A DNA stretch of 64,000 nt from Procambarus clarkii (lineage: Eukaryota > Arthropoda > Malacostraca > Decapoda > Cambaridae): the NCBI RefSeq assembly GCF_040958095.1, contig NC_091160.1:35487499-35551498 (forward strand), read 5' to 3'. Positions within the stretch are counted from its first letter, which is position 1. Every line of letters begins with the position of its first letter. Under the pieces are notes generated by a model. It searched no databases. It was not told where the DNA came from and saw only the letters and a list, made by a program, of their open reading frames with translations. A program made the translations under genes and the position numbers. Shown one piece after another: positions 1-10,986 of this stretch.

Positions 1-1219
1 AGGGAAATATTCAAGAATTGGTTTATAGTTCATCTTCGGAATTTGAAGATTCAGAACTCATCAAAAGTAGCTCACTTGTGGCAGATGCCAGCCGAGGACA
101 GTGTGAGGGTGAGAGCACGCCTGCACGCTGTGGTAGTGGTGATACACCACCCTCGAGGCCAGACAACTGTTATTTTAACCATAATGATACAAATATTGAA
201 AACAAATCTCCAGTGAAAAGAAAGTCTGTAACTTCACAAGAGAATGCTGTATCAGAAGTAAATGAATTAATTACCAAGTGTTTAATTGGGCCAAAAGAGA
301 AAAAAAGTAGAATAAATGCTGAAGAAACACAAATGAATGTCAGAATTACAAGATCCAAAACAAAATCTTGTAGTAATAATAATAAAAGAATAGTTAAAAA
401 AAAAACTTCAGTTTTAGAAGTTGAAACACAGACATCAAGAAGTTCTAAAAAAAAAAAAACTGATGTTAATGTAACATCAGAGAAAGAATCTTTTAGTTTT
501 GACTTCAGCCAAAAGACATCTGAATGCAATAACTTTAGCAATAAAGACTTGAACAGTGACAAAAGTAACTCCATAGAAACAAGGACAAATTCTGTTGACA
601 GAACCAGTATAACCAACTCAATAGATGACCAGCATTCATTTATCCCAGATTCCCAGAATACTTTTTTCAGTTCCTCACAAGCTAGGAGGAGAAAGCTACT
701 CAGTGTGGATGTGTTGATGCCATCTCAGGAGCTTATAATACCGGTTACTCCAGATGGTCGTGACAAAATTATACGAGGACCATACGCAGGCCTGCAGATT
801 AAGGGTGCCAGAACCCAGCGTGCCGCACTGAGGGATCAAAAAGACAGAAACTCATCTATGCCACTGCCACGTAACCACAAAAATTCCTTCCGTAATAGAA
901 AAAAGTCAGTTGAATTTACCTCCTTAATTAAAGGGCCAAAATATGAGCCTACATCAGAAGAAAGAGAGTTTGTGTATGTGCAGTCGAACAGCTCGTCTCA
1001 ACACTCCTTATGTAAAGAGGCGAGATCAGATGAGGATGAGTTGTTCTCAAGTTCTGGGGATGAAAGCATATTCCTGGAATCAAAGATCCGCCCACTTCCA
1101 CAACCTAGAAAATCAATAGAAGAATTTCAGCTTAAAAATGGCTTGAAAAGAAGAGAGAAGAAAGGTAAATCTAAAAGTGGCAAGAATCCATCTATATGCT
1201 TTACCAGTGTGCATTCCAA
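1..1219 (+). CDS. MCPH1: Microcephalin (MCPH1), large central exon, 5' partial
   Basis: MCPH1 is a nuclear BRCT protein that restrains condensin II and acts in the DNA-damage response. The reading frame is open from base 3 and enters from outside the window, so the N-terminal BRCT domain is not seen. This exon codes about 405 residues of low-complexity, Ser/Lys-rich linker with basic clusters that could be nuclear localisation signals (SRSSKKKKTD and nearby). Its last residues (ICFTSVHSK) begin the second BRCT domain and align with human LVMTSMPSE. The donor is CCAA|GTAAGT at 1220, phase 2, and joins in frame to the exon at 3932. The linker is poorly conserved; identification rests on the downstream BRCT exons that splice to it in frame. 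The true 5' edge of the exon is not visible. Confidence 0.85.
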
Positions 1220-1567
1220 GTAAGTATTGCAGCAGACTTCGTTATTTTTTATTTAGGTTATTGAGCACCATGTTTCTCCAGTGTATCATTTGCCAATTAT
1301 TTCACACTGAAGTCCCCAATTACTGGTGAGTGGACAGATCAATAGAGCAAATAAATGATGCCCAATAGCCCAACCCCTCCCAGGATTGTGATCCAGGTTC
1401 TCTTACGTGTGAAATGAGTGTGCAAACCACTACAGCACAAGGTACTTATCTTTTTTTCAGTATTAAATGGTTTATCCCTGCTTTACCATACTTGTTATTT
1501 TTTGAACCCTCAACTTTGAATCACTTCATGTAACAACCACTTCAATCAAGTGTAAATACAGCACCTT

Positions 1568-1765
1568 TTGGTGGAACAGTTAAGTGGCTAGTCCCACTTG
1601 CCATGCAAGTGAGAATGGTCTGGGTTTGAATCCATTGCAAGGTGGGAAAACTGGGGTTTATTCCTTCACTGTCTGGCCCTGTTCACCCAGCAGTAATAAT
1701 TGTAGACATGGTTGTACAGTGATTAACTGATGGTGTTCTGGGGAAAAAACAAGTAGGGAAAGGCA
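1568..1765 (+). repeat. Degraded tRNA-type SINE in MCPH1 intron
   Basis: Has a B-box-like stretch (GGTCTGGGTTTGAATCC), then a body resembling the other SINEs here (CTGTTCACCCAGCAGTAA) and an A-rich stretch. Much diverged; edges approximate. Confidence 0.5.
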
Positions 1766-2069
1766 TCAAATAAGCTGTGGAAGGGATATATTTTAATATT
1801 CAAACAAAGAGTCAAACTAATTCTACTCGTGTTCCCTCTTAGAGTAAATAAAAATTAGCATGTAGAGTTGGTGTCACACACAACCTGGCTTAGGAAATCT
1901 GCACTGTGGTTGTTAGTGTAGTGTTGAGGGTGTCAAATTCTTATTGAATGTTGTGATTACGTATTAGTATAGTAGTTGAGCAACTGAGGAAAGCTATCTA
2001 TGCATGGAGTATATTACTTCTTATTATGAATGGATAATGACATACACAATGATAGCTAAATGTTGTTAT

Positions 2070-2240
2070 TGTTGTATTGTAAGTAGGGTGAGAGAAGAGC
2101 TCAACCTTGTGAGACGTGCTGAAGTTGAGCGGGTTAGGTGGAGGAATTACTTGGAGAATGTGTAATGCGTGATTTTTTATGAATGAGGAAGAAGGGTCCA
2201 AGATGGAAATGAGTACAGTATGTCTGTGAATATTCATGCA
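2070..2240 (+). pseudogene. Non-LTR retrotransposon fragment (inter-domain linker)
   Basis: The + strand translation contains VRRAEVERVRWRNYLENV, resembling the 'VRRRWKEYFEGLL' linker found upstream of the reverse transcriptase in many arthropod non-LTR elements. Short, with stops further on. Identified only by this motif. Confidence 0.35.
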
Positions 2241-2467
2241 TTATGAAAACCTGTTAAAATATCCTTGTTAATAACGAATTTGCTTTCATTGTTATTTCAG
2301 AGGCTAAACTTTGCTATGTGTAGTTTCAGTAGGTTCATTGAACATATGTTAGTTGTATTCACATTTTTTGTTTATATTCATTAATGTAGTAAATATTGAT
2401 GTATGTTGCACAATATTGTTTCACGTATTTTGCAGAAGGCATTTTGTTATGAGCTATGCATTGACAA

Positions 2468-2671
2468 AAGACACCCAGGGGGAGACATAGAGTGTACAGG
2501 ACACCCGGGGAAACACATGGAGTGTACAGGGCACCCACAGACACACACAGAGTGTACAGGGCACCCACAGACACACACAGAGTGTACAGGACATCCAGGG
2601 AGACACATGAAGTGTACAGGACACCCACGGAGACACACGGAGTGTACAGGACATCCAAGGAGACACATGAA
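2468..2671 (+). repeat. 30-bp minisatellite
   Basis: About seven head-to-tail copies of a 30-bp unit containing GAGTGTACAGG-ACACCCA. Because the unit is a multiple of three, several frames on both strands stay open across it. These are repeat artefacts, not genes. Lies in MCPH1 intron sequence. Confidence 0.9.
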
Positions 2672-3176
2672 ATAGGCAGTTGTAATTTTTTCTAACTACA
2701 GTAGATAGAGAAGTGCATGCCACTTAGTATATAAATAAATCTTGGATACCTTGTGTTTCATTTTGAGAGCTTCTCTGCATTTTTTGACAGAGCATGCCAT
2801 AAAAATAATAGAACAATTTATTTGCTGTAGTGTAAAATTTAATCTTCTCTAACCCTGTTGAGCTGAGAAAAATCTGTAAATAATTTTCAATGATTCTGTC
2901 GAGTTTTGTGAACATCTTTAATATCTATTGTTGTCCTGTTGAATATTTTTTTTTTTTTATCATGGACAACTGTTATTTGCCAATACTGTACTATTATTCA
3001 CTGTCATGTATAATATACATATCATAATTTTCTGTTCATTATTTTCTCTATATTAGGAAGTTTAATTTCTGATTATTTAACTACTGTATATAACTAATCT
3101 AAACGAAATTTTGCATTGTATTTTAAAGGATTTTGATACCTGATATTTGATGGGTTTTATTATGAGTATTTTTAAC

Positions 3177-3350
3177 CTTGCTTTCCTATCCTGTCTACTG
3201 TTAGCTAATACTGTACTTCCTCATCCCATTGCTCTCACTCTGGCATCCTGCATGATATTTAGCACCTCTTGAATATCTTACAACACAGACAATGTTAAAT
3301 AATCTTACTGGCTTGGTGCCATCTTTTGATAATTAGTGTACCTACTTCCT
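3177..3350 (+). repeat. Jockey-like LINE 3' end
   Basis: Carries GGCATCCTGCATGATATTTAG (C-terminal codons and stop) and later GGCTTGGTGCCATCTTTTGAT, the same 3' end as the better preserved element at 54751-55770. A 5'-truncated insertion in the same orientation as MCPH1. Confidence 0.6.
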
Positions 3351-3659
3351 CACCCCATGAAACTGGTAAATGGGGTGATAATAATAATAAATTATATACT
3401 TGTATGATGTACTGAGCCTCTTTCATTCCTTATTGGGTATTCCCTGAAAGGATATCTAATATTTTCACCAACCTGGTTTTTCCTAAAATATTAGAATTGC
3501 GTAATACAGTACAACCTTGATTCAACGAATGATACGGGACAACTCCAGTACGTTGCAACCAGAGATGCCTCTATGATGCATACACACTGTGGGTTAATTT
3601 CACTATCGCCATCATAAACATAACCACAACAACCACTATTACTAGTACATCAAATTTTC

Positions 3660-3830
3660 ACAACCATTTATTTATTTTTATTTATTTATTTATTTATATA
3701 TATACAAGAAGGTACATTGGGATTGTGAGGATACATAGCATAGTACTGTAATTACAATCTTGTAAAGCCACTAGTACGTGCAGCGTTTCGGGCAGGTCCT
3801 TAATCTAAGAAAATCCATCACCATCCATTC
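3660..3830 (+). repeat. Interspersed repeat with TTTA-rich end
   Basis: A (TTTA)n run, then TACAAGAAGGTACATTGGG and a stretch ending in CAGCGTTTCGGGCAGG. A diverged relative appears near 32880-32990 (AAAGTACATACAAAATGGG ... CACAGCATTTCAGG). No coding capacity; family unknown to me. Confidence 0.5.
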
Positions 3831-3931
3831 CATCACCATTATCATGACACCCACCATTACACCTCTGTCTTGACAAGACTTCATTAATAAATAAAAATGT
3901 ATCATTTATTAGCTAAGTGAATTGTCAACAG

Positions 3932-4172
3932 AGAAATGGGCAGCCTCATTTCAATAATTAAGAAGCTAAGAGGCTACCGAATAACAGAGCACGTCAACAC
4001 CAGCACAACACATGTAGTGTGTGGAGCGTCCCGGCGTACGATGAACCTTCTGTTTGGTATTGCCCTCGGGTGTTGGGTTGTTGATGTGTCTTGGTTGTAT
4101 CAGTCCTTAGAAATGGAAACTTGGGCACCAGAAGAACCGTTTGAAATATTTACGTTTTCCCCAGGAGCTAAG
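3932..4172 (+). CDS. MCPH1: MCPH1 exon: second BRCT domain
   Basis: Encodes about 80 residues of the first BRCT of the C-terminal pair. VNTSTTHVVCGASRRT and LFGIALGCWVVDVSWL match the human signature '[30 protein letters not shown]', and EEPFEIF matches 'EEPFELS'. The Gly-Cys-Trp and the later Trp are the core BRCT residues. Acceptor TCAACAG|A at 3931 completes a Lys codon with the two bases left from the previous exon; donor AAG|GTAATA at 4173 is phase 0. The direct join leaves no gap relative to human MCPH1, so no exon is missing in the 2.7 kb intron. Confidence 0.93.
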
Positions 4173-4222
4173 GTAATATTTTTTTTTAGTTTTTGAACTC
4201 AAATCTCACAGTTCTATTCCAC

Positions 4223-4400
4223 TGTAGGCGATGAGTCACAATAACGTGGCTGAAGTATGTTGACCAGACCACACACTAGAAGTTGAAGGGTTGACGACGT
4301 TTCGGTCCGTCCTGGACCATTCTCAAGTCAACTTGAAAATGGTCCAGGACGGACTGAAACGTCGTCGTCCCTTCAACTTCTAGTGTGTGGTCTGGTCAAC
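4223..4400 (-). mobile_element. Palindromic SINE-like element (family P), copy 1
   Basis: Two inverted arms starting GACCAGACCACACACTAGAA and meeting near 4333, plus a one-sided end CACAATAACGTGGCT. Flanked by an imperfect 11-bp direct repeat, TTCTATTCCAC (4212-4222) and TTCTATCCCAC (4401-4411), read as the target-site duplication. Lies in an MCPH1 intron. Other copies: 17771, 34365, 51618, 62115. Confidence 0.85.
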
Positions 4401-4411
4401 TTCTATCCCAC

Positions 4412-5574
4412 TCTTTGAAAATAATGATTTAGTATATTTTCAGCTTTCATTTAATATTATCATCATTATAGTCATTTTCCAGCATACTGCACTGCCCAGT
4501 AGGTTACCCAGTAACCTACTGCTCAAGTACAGTATCAGTCAAGTCAGATCTGCCCAGGTCCCCCTGAAGCAGTCTACCACATGGTGGGCTCTTTATAATA
4601 ATAGGTTATGGGTTATTTGGAGTTCAGATTACCTTTGACAAAAAAGCAATTTAAAATTATTTTCATTTTTAACTTGTAATCAAATACAGTATACTGTACT
4701 TAAATTTGATATATAGTATACAATAATTCTTGTGTAATAAAGAATGTAAATAGTATCACAGCATTCATATGAACACACTCCTTACTGTTGACGACTGCAA
4801 AATTAGCATCAGAACACAACTTTATGACTGCCCTAGACTAACACTAAAGAGAAATTTTTTTCCTTACTAGTAAAGATCGCAATAAGGTATCTATTATAAC
4901 GGCAAGAAAAATTATTAGCTGGATAACGAGAACCTTTCCAACAAGAGATCACACATGACACTAGTACTGTACTGTCATCACCATTGTAGAATATTGTTAC
5001 ATATAACTGAAAATCATTAAACTAACAAAATTACACAATGCTCAGATTTGCTAACAGACCAGGTTTCTATAATCTGAATTATGTCTGGATGTGTGGAAGT
5101 ATTTGCTGAAAAAAGAAAGTTGATGCACTATTGTCATTTCTAGCCGGTCACATTGTTTTCAGTATTTTGGAGCATTTAATAGCAAATATTTTAGGAGACT
5201 TGCATCTTTGGAACGAAGATGCAAGTCAAAGTTACTTGTGTAAAGCACATGATTATTCAACACAAGCTAGGCAGAATGTAACGATAGTATACAGTATTGA
5301 TAAAATTGTTTACAAAAGAATTTTTGTGAAGTTCTTAACCTTCATTGGTATACTGTATCTTGTAATTTTATTTATACAATATGAAGTGCACTAAATGCAT
5401 CTCTACTTTTATTTAATTCATGTAAAGGTCACCATGAGCAAGATTTTGAAATACAGTAATGCAGCCAAAATTTAGAATGCAATATGTATTGCCATATTTA
5501 ACTTTAAGATCTAAATCACTAATATATTTAAGACTTGACTATTGTATTCTGTATTATCGCCTCAATGTTTTTAG
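4412..5574. other. MCPH1 intron remainder, no feature seen
   Basis: AT-rich sequence with many TACTGTA/TACAGTA motifs. No conserved coding or recognisable repeat was found. Confidence 0.6.
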
Positions 5575-5688
5575 ATTTGTCGGGAACAAAAACAACGACA
5601 AGGCACCTCGTACAAACAAACACTTTTCTCCGGAGTTGGCAACATCTTCGTTCAGGAAGGTTGTGTACCTCCATCAAGTCAACTACGG
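5575..5688 (+). CDS. MCPH1: MCPH1 exon: linker into third BRCT domain
   Basis: A 114-base, 38-codon exon, phase 0 at both ends: acceptor TTTTTAG|ATT and donor CTACGG|GTGTGT. The product begins ICREQ and contains YKQTLFSGVGNIFVQEG and CVPPSSQLR, matching human MCPH1 'LCRSE', '[25 protein letters not shown]'. It is the start of the last BRCT domain and supplies its first beta strand. Longer frames overlap here in other phases but show no homology and would not splice. Placement is supported by alignment to the human protein and by phase agreement on both sides. Confidence 0.85.
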
Positions 5689-6133
5689 GTGTGTACAGCT
5701 CAATTAAATCCTCTTGGTTAAGTCAACTTCTGAGTGAGTGAGTGGGCTGTCATCTGTGAGTCGCATCACCTGGTGATGCCTCAACGTTCATTTTGATTGC
5801 TACACTTTTCTCATAATGAGATGTACTGGATTTTATCCCCAGTTTCATTAAGGCAATTTCACAATGAAGTGAATTTTCTCAAAAGGTCATGTTAATTCAT
5901 TGTTACATGGGGGGGGTGAATATTTTTTTTTCTGGGTATATTAATGTTAAGACTCTGAAAATCCTAGATAATAAAATCTGTTTCTCTTACAATATAGTGA
6001 TCAATATACTGTGTATAATAAATAATGTTGAACATATTAACACAAATATTTGTTTAGATGCTCCACTTGTATTTCATTTTCTTCGTTTAGTATCTAAAAG
6101 ATTTTTCACGAATGTTTGTTCTCTCTCTTGCAG
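5689..6133 (+). other. MCPH1: Last MCPH1 intron
   Basis: GTGTGT donor to TCTCTTGCAG acceptor. AT-rich; nothing else seen. Confidence 0.7.
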
Positions 6134-6331
6134 GACCTGTTGCAGCTGTGTGGTGCTGTAGTGGTCTCAAATGTTCGCAGTGCAAATCTGGTAATTGGCA
6201 AGCCTACTGCTGCAACAGAAACGAGAGGTAATTTTGCTAAAATCACTCACGTCTCGGAAAAGTGGGTATTGGACTCGATACAGTACCATAAACTTCAGCC
6301 TTTTCATCTCTCACCAAGTCAGACTACGTAA
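6134..6331 (+). CDS. MCPH1: MCPH1 terminal exon: third BRCT domain and stop
   Basis: Begins after CTCTTGCAG with DLLQLCGAVVVSNVRSANLV and ends with a TAA at 6329-6331, 65 residues in all. It aligns with human 'ELVHLCGGRVSQ...ASIVIG' and 'VKYLSEKWVLDSITQHK' (here THVSEKWVLDSIQYHK). The Trp of SEKWVLDSI is the invariant BRCT tryptophan. With the preceding exon it completes the tandem BRCT that in vertebrates binds phosphopeptides such as gamma-H2AX. The gene ends 2.04 kb from the stop codon of the convergent NPRL2 gene. Confidence 0.93.
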   Translation, partial: DLLQLCGAVVVSNVRSANLVIGKPTAATETRGNFAKITHVSEKWVLDSIQYHKLQPFHLSPSQTT

Positions 6332-7595
6332 AGCTTAGTACACTATGCTTTGGTAGCCTGAATGGCAGTATGTCGTCTGCATCAGTAATATTGCCTTTAA
6401 AAAGGTCATTAATCATTAAAACTAAAGCTATATTTTAAGTTGTTCCCTATTGTCATAAAATTATCACTTCAAATCATTTTTTCAAAACCAATACAATACA
6501 ATATTGTGTAAATTTGCTCCCAAATGTGATAGTGCTGTTTACTAAAATTCATAAGCAGTAAAGTTTCCCCGAGTTTGTATAATTCTGCATTAAAACAAGA
6601 ACTCTGTGACAGTAATCACAAAATGTATTATTATTAAAAATTAAAATGTGATAATTAAAACCATTACTTTGCAAAATAGCTTTGCTTCATGCCAAAAGAA
6701 TTCAGTTTATTTAAATGAACAGAGAAAGATATGTTCTTTGGAGTGTAGCACTTGACAAATGTAATACAGTATATATATAATATATATATATTTACATATC
6801 TACAGTAATAATATAATTGGAGATGTACCACTATGTGACAAAACTATATATACAGTATACTACAGTAATAATATAATTGAAATGACTTACTATTCTGGGA
6901 TGCTTCCTGGTCAAAAACAAACTATTTATTGTATGTTTGAAATATGAAGTATTTATTTGTATTAGTTATGGTATTGATAGTTTAGTTCATTATGACTTTT
7001 GAAATGCTGTACATTCATGGACAGAAAATAATTGTTGTATTTGTAAAAAAAAAATATATATATTTGTATATACAACTGCAGTATTATTTATAATATGTAC
7101 AATCTAAATTATATTTGTAAACATTTTGGTTGCGTATAAAAGCCTTAATACATTGCTAAAATCTTGCCTCTAAGTAAAACATTAAAAAATTTATCACTTT
7201 ATGTTCATTCTCCTCATCACAACTATTTTAAGCCGGTCTCTCATGATACTATTCTCTCACGTATCAGTCACCAAGTATGCTTGTGTCAATTTTTTCATTT
7301 TGAAGTTCATATAAATTTTATTAGCATGCGGCTACATTATCTTTTCCTTATGCCTTTTCATATTTTAGCAACTATATAAAACTCTACCAGACATGGCCTT
7401 GTTAGGGACAGGAAGACCGGGGCTTGTAAAGGCACTCTTCCCTTACATTTGCTGTTTTTCCAGGTGATTGAGGTCAGACCAATGTTCTCGGTAAATTTCA
7501 GTAGGTAAACTTTGATATATTAATCTTCAGATGAATAATGTTTTGACTACGTGCATTAAAGATCTTGCAGGAAAAGCATTATCTATAAATAATGT
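6332..7595 (+). other. MCPH1 3' flank / probable 3' UTR
   Basis: AT-rich, with short TA runs near 6770-6790 and 7050-7070. The exact polyadenylation site is not resolvable. No ORF with homology. Confidence 0.5.
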
Positions 7596-7831
7596 CTTGA
7601 GGTTATCTTGAGATGATTTCGGGGCTTTTTTAGTGTCCCCTCGACCAGGCATCCACCCCCAGGAAGCAGCCCGTGACAGCTAACTAACACCCAGGTACCT
7701 ATTTTACTGCTAGGTAACAAGGGCATAGGGTGAAAGAAACTCTGCCCATTGTTTCTCACCAGCGCCTGGGATCGAACCGAGGACCACAGGATCACAAGTC
7801 CAGCGTGCTGTCCGCTCGGCCGACCGGCTCC
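7596..7831 (-). mobile_element. tRNA-derived SINE (GAGCCGGTCGGCC head), minus
   Basis: Read on the minus strand: head GGGAGCCGGTCGGCCGAGCG, B box GGTTCGATCCCAGG-like, body CTATTTTACTGCTAGGTAAC (as read on +), and the tail CCCCGAAATCATCTCAAGAT. Full-length copy between the convergent MCPH1 and NPRL2 3' ends. Same family at 26076, 30056, 63118 and 63731. Confidence 0.9.
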
Positions 7832-8120
7832 CCTGTCTGCCTTTGGTATTTCTCAATGTTGATGATATAACTTTGTGCTTGCTTCAAGCTTATTGAACAA
7901 GTCACAATAGCTTGGAAATTTAATTGTGGTTAATTTTTACAAATTATTTCAAAATCTTAAAACTTCTAATTGGTTAATTTGCTAGCTTTCAGATAAATAC
8001 TGGGGTGGATAGCATGCAACATTTTAAATCTCTCCTGTTATTCCATTATAAAAGAAAATGCAATAATGTAACAAAACATTATCCATTTTACTGCATTTAT
8101 CATAACACGCTGGTTATGAG

Positions 8121-8126
8121 TTTATT
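8121..8126 (-). terminator. Candidate NPRL2 polyadenylation signal
   Basis: AATAAA on the minus strand about 250 bases past the NPRL2 stop codon. Plausible position, but the AT-rich context makes chance matches common. Confidence 0.35.
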
Positions 8127-8371
8127 ATTTCTCATAATAATATTTATGAGAAGCCTATGTCTTCATACTTAAAAATTGATTTAAAAATTTACACAAAGTT
8201 AAGTCTTATAAATATAATGATTGCTAATCTATACATGTGACAAGACCTAACAACATCTCTAACCAAAAGATCTCACATATATTCCAGAGCAATTTGTGAC
8301 AGCTGGTCAACTCTTTACCTGATATATGAGTAGCAAGTGGATGTTTGCATTTGTTTGTTTGAAGATGAACT

Positions 8372-8675
8372 TCATTTCCATAAAAGTAAGATATTTGGAT
8401 CCCTTTCTATTTTGTCATTTAGTTCTTTGAATGTTAGTCCAAACTTACAACAGATTTCATCATAGGAATGTCCTCCATTACACATTGTATGGATTACACT
8501 GTGTTTGGTTGGAGTATAGTGGGGATCGCCTGAAGGCAGTAAAATAGGATAGCAGTGCAGACGGCGGATCAGTTCGTGTTGCAAGCCAAACTGAATTAAT
8601 TTTCGTTCGTCTATATTAAGAGCTTGAGGATTGAATCGAATACACAGGTCTCTTACTGTTACTCCATACGTCATG
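8372..8675 (-). CDS. NPRL2: NPRL2 terminal exon
   Basis: The last 100 codons of NPRL2. MTYGVTVRDLC, NIDERKLIQFGLQHELIRRL and GGHSYDEICCKFGLTFKEL match human 'SPGTTVRDL', 'VDERKLIQFGLMKNLIRRL' and 'GCHSYDEICCKTGMSYHEL'; it ends DPNILLLWK-stop against human DPNIIICWK. This C-terminal winged-helix region contributes to pairing with NPRL3 in GATOR1. Acceptor TTTTTCAG|C at 8676 completes a Ser codon split with the exon at 10790. The TGA is at 8372-8374 (read on the minus strand). The first ATG in this exon is internal, not a start. Confidence 0.96.
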
Positions 8676-8990
8676 CTGAAAAATACCATTGGTATTGTTA
8701 AGTGATCACATAATAAGCATTTTATTTTACTTAAAATAGGAAAATTTTAAAACTGAAAATTGCAAACCTCGCCACACGTACATATAAATGTTGCTAATAC
8801 AGTAACTAGTAGTGTATTTTGTGTGAATAAACAAAGAATACATAATTTTGGTTTCGAAGGGTGACAGTCTACAATGTATAAGAGCAATTTCATGGAGACA
8901 ACAACTCTACAATGAAAATATTTTCATGTGTACTTAATTTCAAATCCATTTTGTCTTGAAATCCCTCCGCATGGCTAAGTCACCTTAAGA

Positions 8991-9551
8991 TAGTGATTCC
9001 CAACCAGGGGCTCTGATTGCTTGTCTGGGGTTCCATGAGAATTTGCGAAAGCTTGTCTCATGTATTGTAACAGTTATATAAAAAAAAAGATGGTTATTAA
9101 CAGGTTATGTTAATAAATCAGTTAAGCATTTTGAAAGTTTTTTTAGTTAGATATTCAATTTTATGTAAAATTATTAGAATCAATGTTACTCTACTGAAAC
9201 ATTATTTTCAATTGTGAATATATTATAAAAAAATATAACTTGTTACTTACAAAGTTGTTAAAAACAATTGCATCAATGCAATTACAATTATATATACTGT
9301 ACTGTAATATGTTTGTAACCAGTAAGCCAGATGTAAAATGAATTTTTTTTTTAACAGTTATCAGTAAAAATAATAGGCAATAAAATATTTTTTGAATAAA
9401 ATATTACAAGGGTAGATTAACCCTACTGCTTTACAAGTCTATTTTGTAATTTACCTGGCAAACTTAATGAATGTCAGCCAGGTATGGATTCCCAGAGATA
9501 TCATAAAATATTTCAGGGGTTCCTCCAAACAAGAAAGGTTGGGAATCACTT
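8991..9551. mobile_element. hAT-type MITE in NPRL2 intron
   Basis: Ends in inverted repeats AGTGATTCCCAACC / GGTTGGGAATCACT, typical of hAT elements. Flanks CCTTAAGA and CCTTAGAC are an imperfect 8-bp target duplication (6/8). About 560 bp, no transposase; the interior is AT-rich. Confidence 0.8.
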
Positions 9552-9560
9552 CCTTAGACC

Positions 9561-9630
9561 TATGGGCTCACCATAGCCCGTGCTACTTGGAACTTTTTGT
9601 TTCAGGTAGCAAATCTTAAACAACAACACT
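9561..9630 (+). repeat. Fragment of the ACGGGCTCACCAT SINE
   Basis: GGGCTCACCATAGCCCGTGC followed by CTTGGAAC and an AACAACAAC tail. Same unit as the tandem array at 57075-57666 and the copy at 56110. Confidence 0.75.
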
Positions 9631-10495
9631 TCATTAGACAAACTGCAGTTACCCTTTCAAAAAGCGGCTTATGTTGAATATGAATACATTAAAACAAAAA
9701 TTATATGAAATCAATAAAATTATAAAATATTTACCTTACATCACTCCATGTAAAAAAAAAATCCTCTGTCAATAGTTAGAACAGATCATTTGCTGCCTTT
9801 CACTGAAACATTGTAATACTCTATTGCATGACAATAGTGCTAATGTACAGTATTGCTTAAGGTTTGTCACGTAAGCAAAATAAGAACTGTGTACATAGCG
9901 TTTACCTGTAGGGACGGGTGGATACACAGCATCCTTCTCCCTCACATCAAAAGCCTAAGCTATTCCATCATAAATAAGGAAAAACATAATTGTTTTATAT
10001 TAATGCAAGACACAAACAACATTGCAAAGTTATGCCACGTGTACTAGGTATGAGGGAGGAGTGGTGGTGATGAGGTAGGAAGAACAGACCATCCAATAGA
10101 CTACAACAACCAACCTGTTCATGCTATTTTCATTAAATAAAACATAAAATAATCCTATACAACATTCATTAATTTGAGTAATATAAAGGGATTAAACAGA
10201 ATATATACTAATTCTTTTACTCTTTTTGTAAATACTGACTTTTAGAGTTGGGGAATAACAGCATTTTTACACTGATGCGCAGTATTTGTCCTGCATGTTA
10301 TCTAAGGGATACAAATATTATGTCTCGCTAAAATTATTCATCCTTCTGTTCTATTCCTAAACCTTCACTGAAAAGTTATAAGGCAGTACACAGATTAACT
10401 ATTATGAGTGCAAATGATTCTGTCATAATTCCAAAATATCATGCTGAATTGCAAGCGTAGATGCCTATACGCACACCCACACATAAAATACTATA

Positions 10496-10785
10496 GGGGG
10501 CCTCGTAGCCTGGTGGATAGCGCGCAGGACTTGTAATTCTGTGGCGTGGGTTCGATTCCCGCACGAGGCAGAAACAAATGGGCAAAGTTTCTTTCACCCT
10601 GAATGCCCCTGTTACCTAGCAGTAAATAGGTACCTGGGAGTTAGTCAGCTGTCACAGGCTGCTTCCTGGGGTGTGTGGGGAAAAAAAAAGTAGTACTGTA
10701 GTTAGTAAACAGTTGATTGACAGTTGAGAGGCGGGTCGAAAGAGCAAAGTTCAACCCCCGCAAACACAACTAGGTGAATACATAT
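10496..10785 (+). mobile_element. tRNA-Thr-like SINE (GGGGCCTCGTAGCC head)
   Basis: The 5' 72 bases fold as a tRNA: anticodon arm CAGGA-CTTGTAA-TTCTG (anticodon TGT), T arm GTGGGTTCGATTCCCGC. The shared SINE body follows (CCCCTGTTACCTAGCAGTAA), then a different tail (GAGGCGGGTCGAAAGAGCAA ... ACAACTAGGTGAATAC). Same family inverted at 23301-23580. Ends next to the NPRL2 exon boundary at 10790. Confidence 0.88.
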
Positions 10786-10789
10786 TTAC

Positions 10790-10986
10790 CTGCAGTAAAG
10801 CATCAAAATATGGGACTGCTGTGGTCGTGAGGAAAAGGTTTTGCAGACTGCACGCTGGCATTCCTCTTGGAGCTCTCGATCCTCATACAGCTTCTGGATG
10901 CCAGATGTAACTGTGTATATGTTTGAATACTGGAAGATTGGAAGTAGTTGTACTTGATCATAGTACAACAGGTTTTCTACACATGC
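10790..10986 (-). CDS. NPRL2: NPRL2 exon 3
   Basis: Codes ACVENLLYYDQVQLLPIFQY and SNIYTVTSGIQKLYEDRELQ, aligned with human '[40 protein letters not shown]'. Acceptor TTTCAG|GCA at 10986 is phase 0; donor TGCAG|GTAAAT after base 10790 leaves two bases that form a Ser codon with the next exon. The exon ends within the conserved 'LYC-S' block, here MLYCS. The segment after 'EECQRAVCKTFSSR' is more diverged than the rest. Confidence 0.95.

Noticed and set aside
170-616. 148-codon ORF on the - strand
   Set aside because: Antisense shadow of the MCPH1 exon; Leu-rich because the sense strand is Lys/Ser/Asn-rich.
2359-2723. Overlapping ORFs with Cys/Val/His repeats on both strands
   Set aside because: Generated by a 30-bp minisatellite whose unit is a multiple of three.
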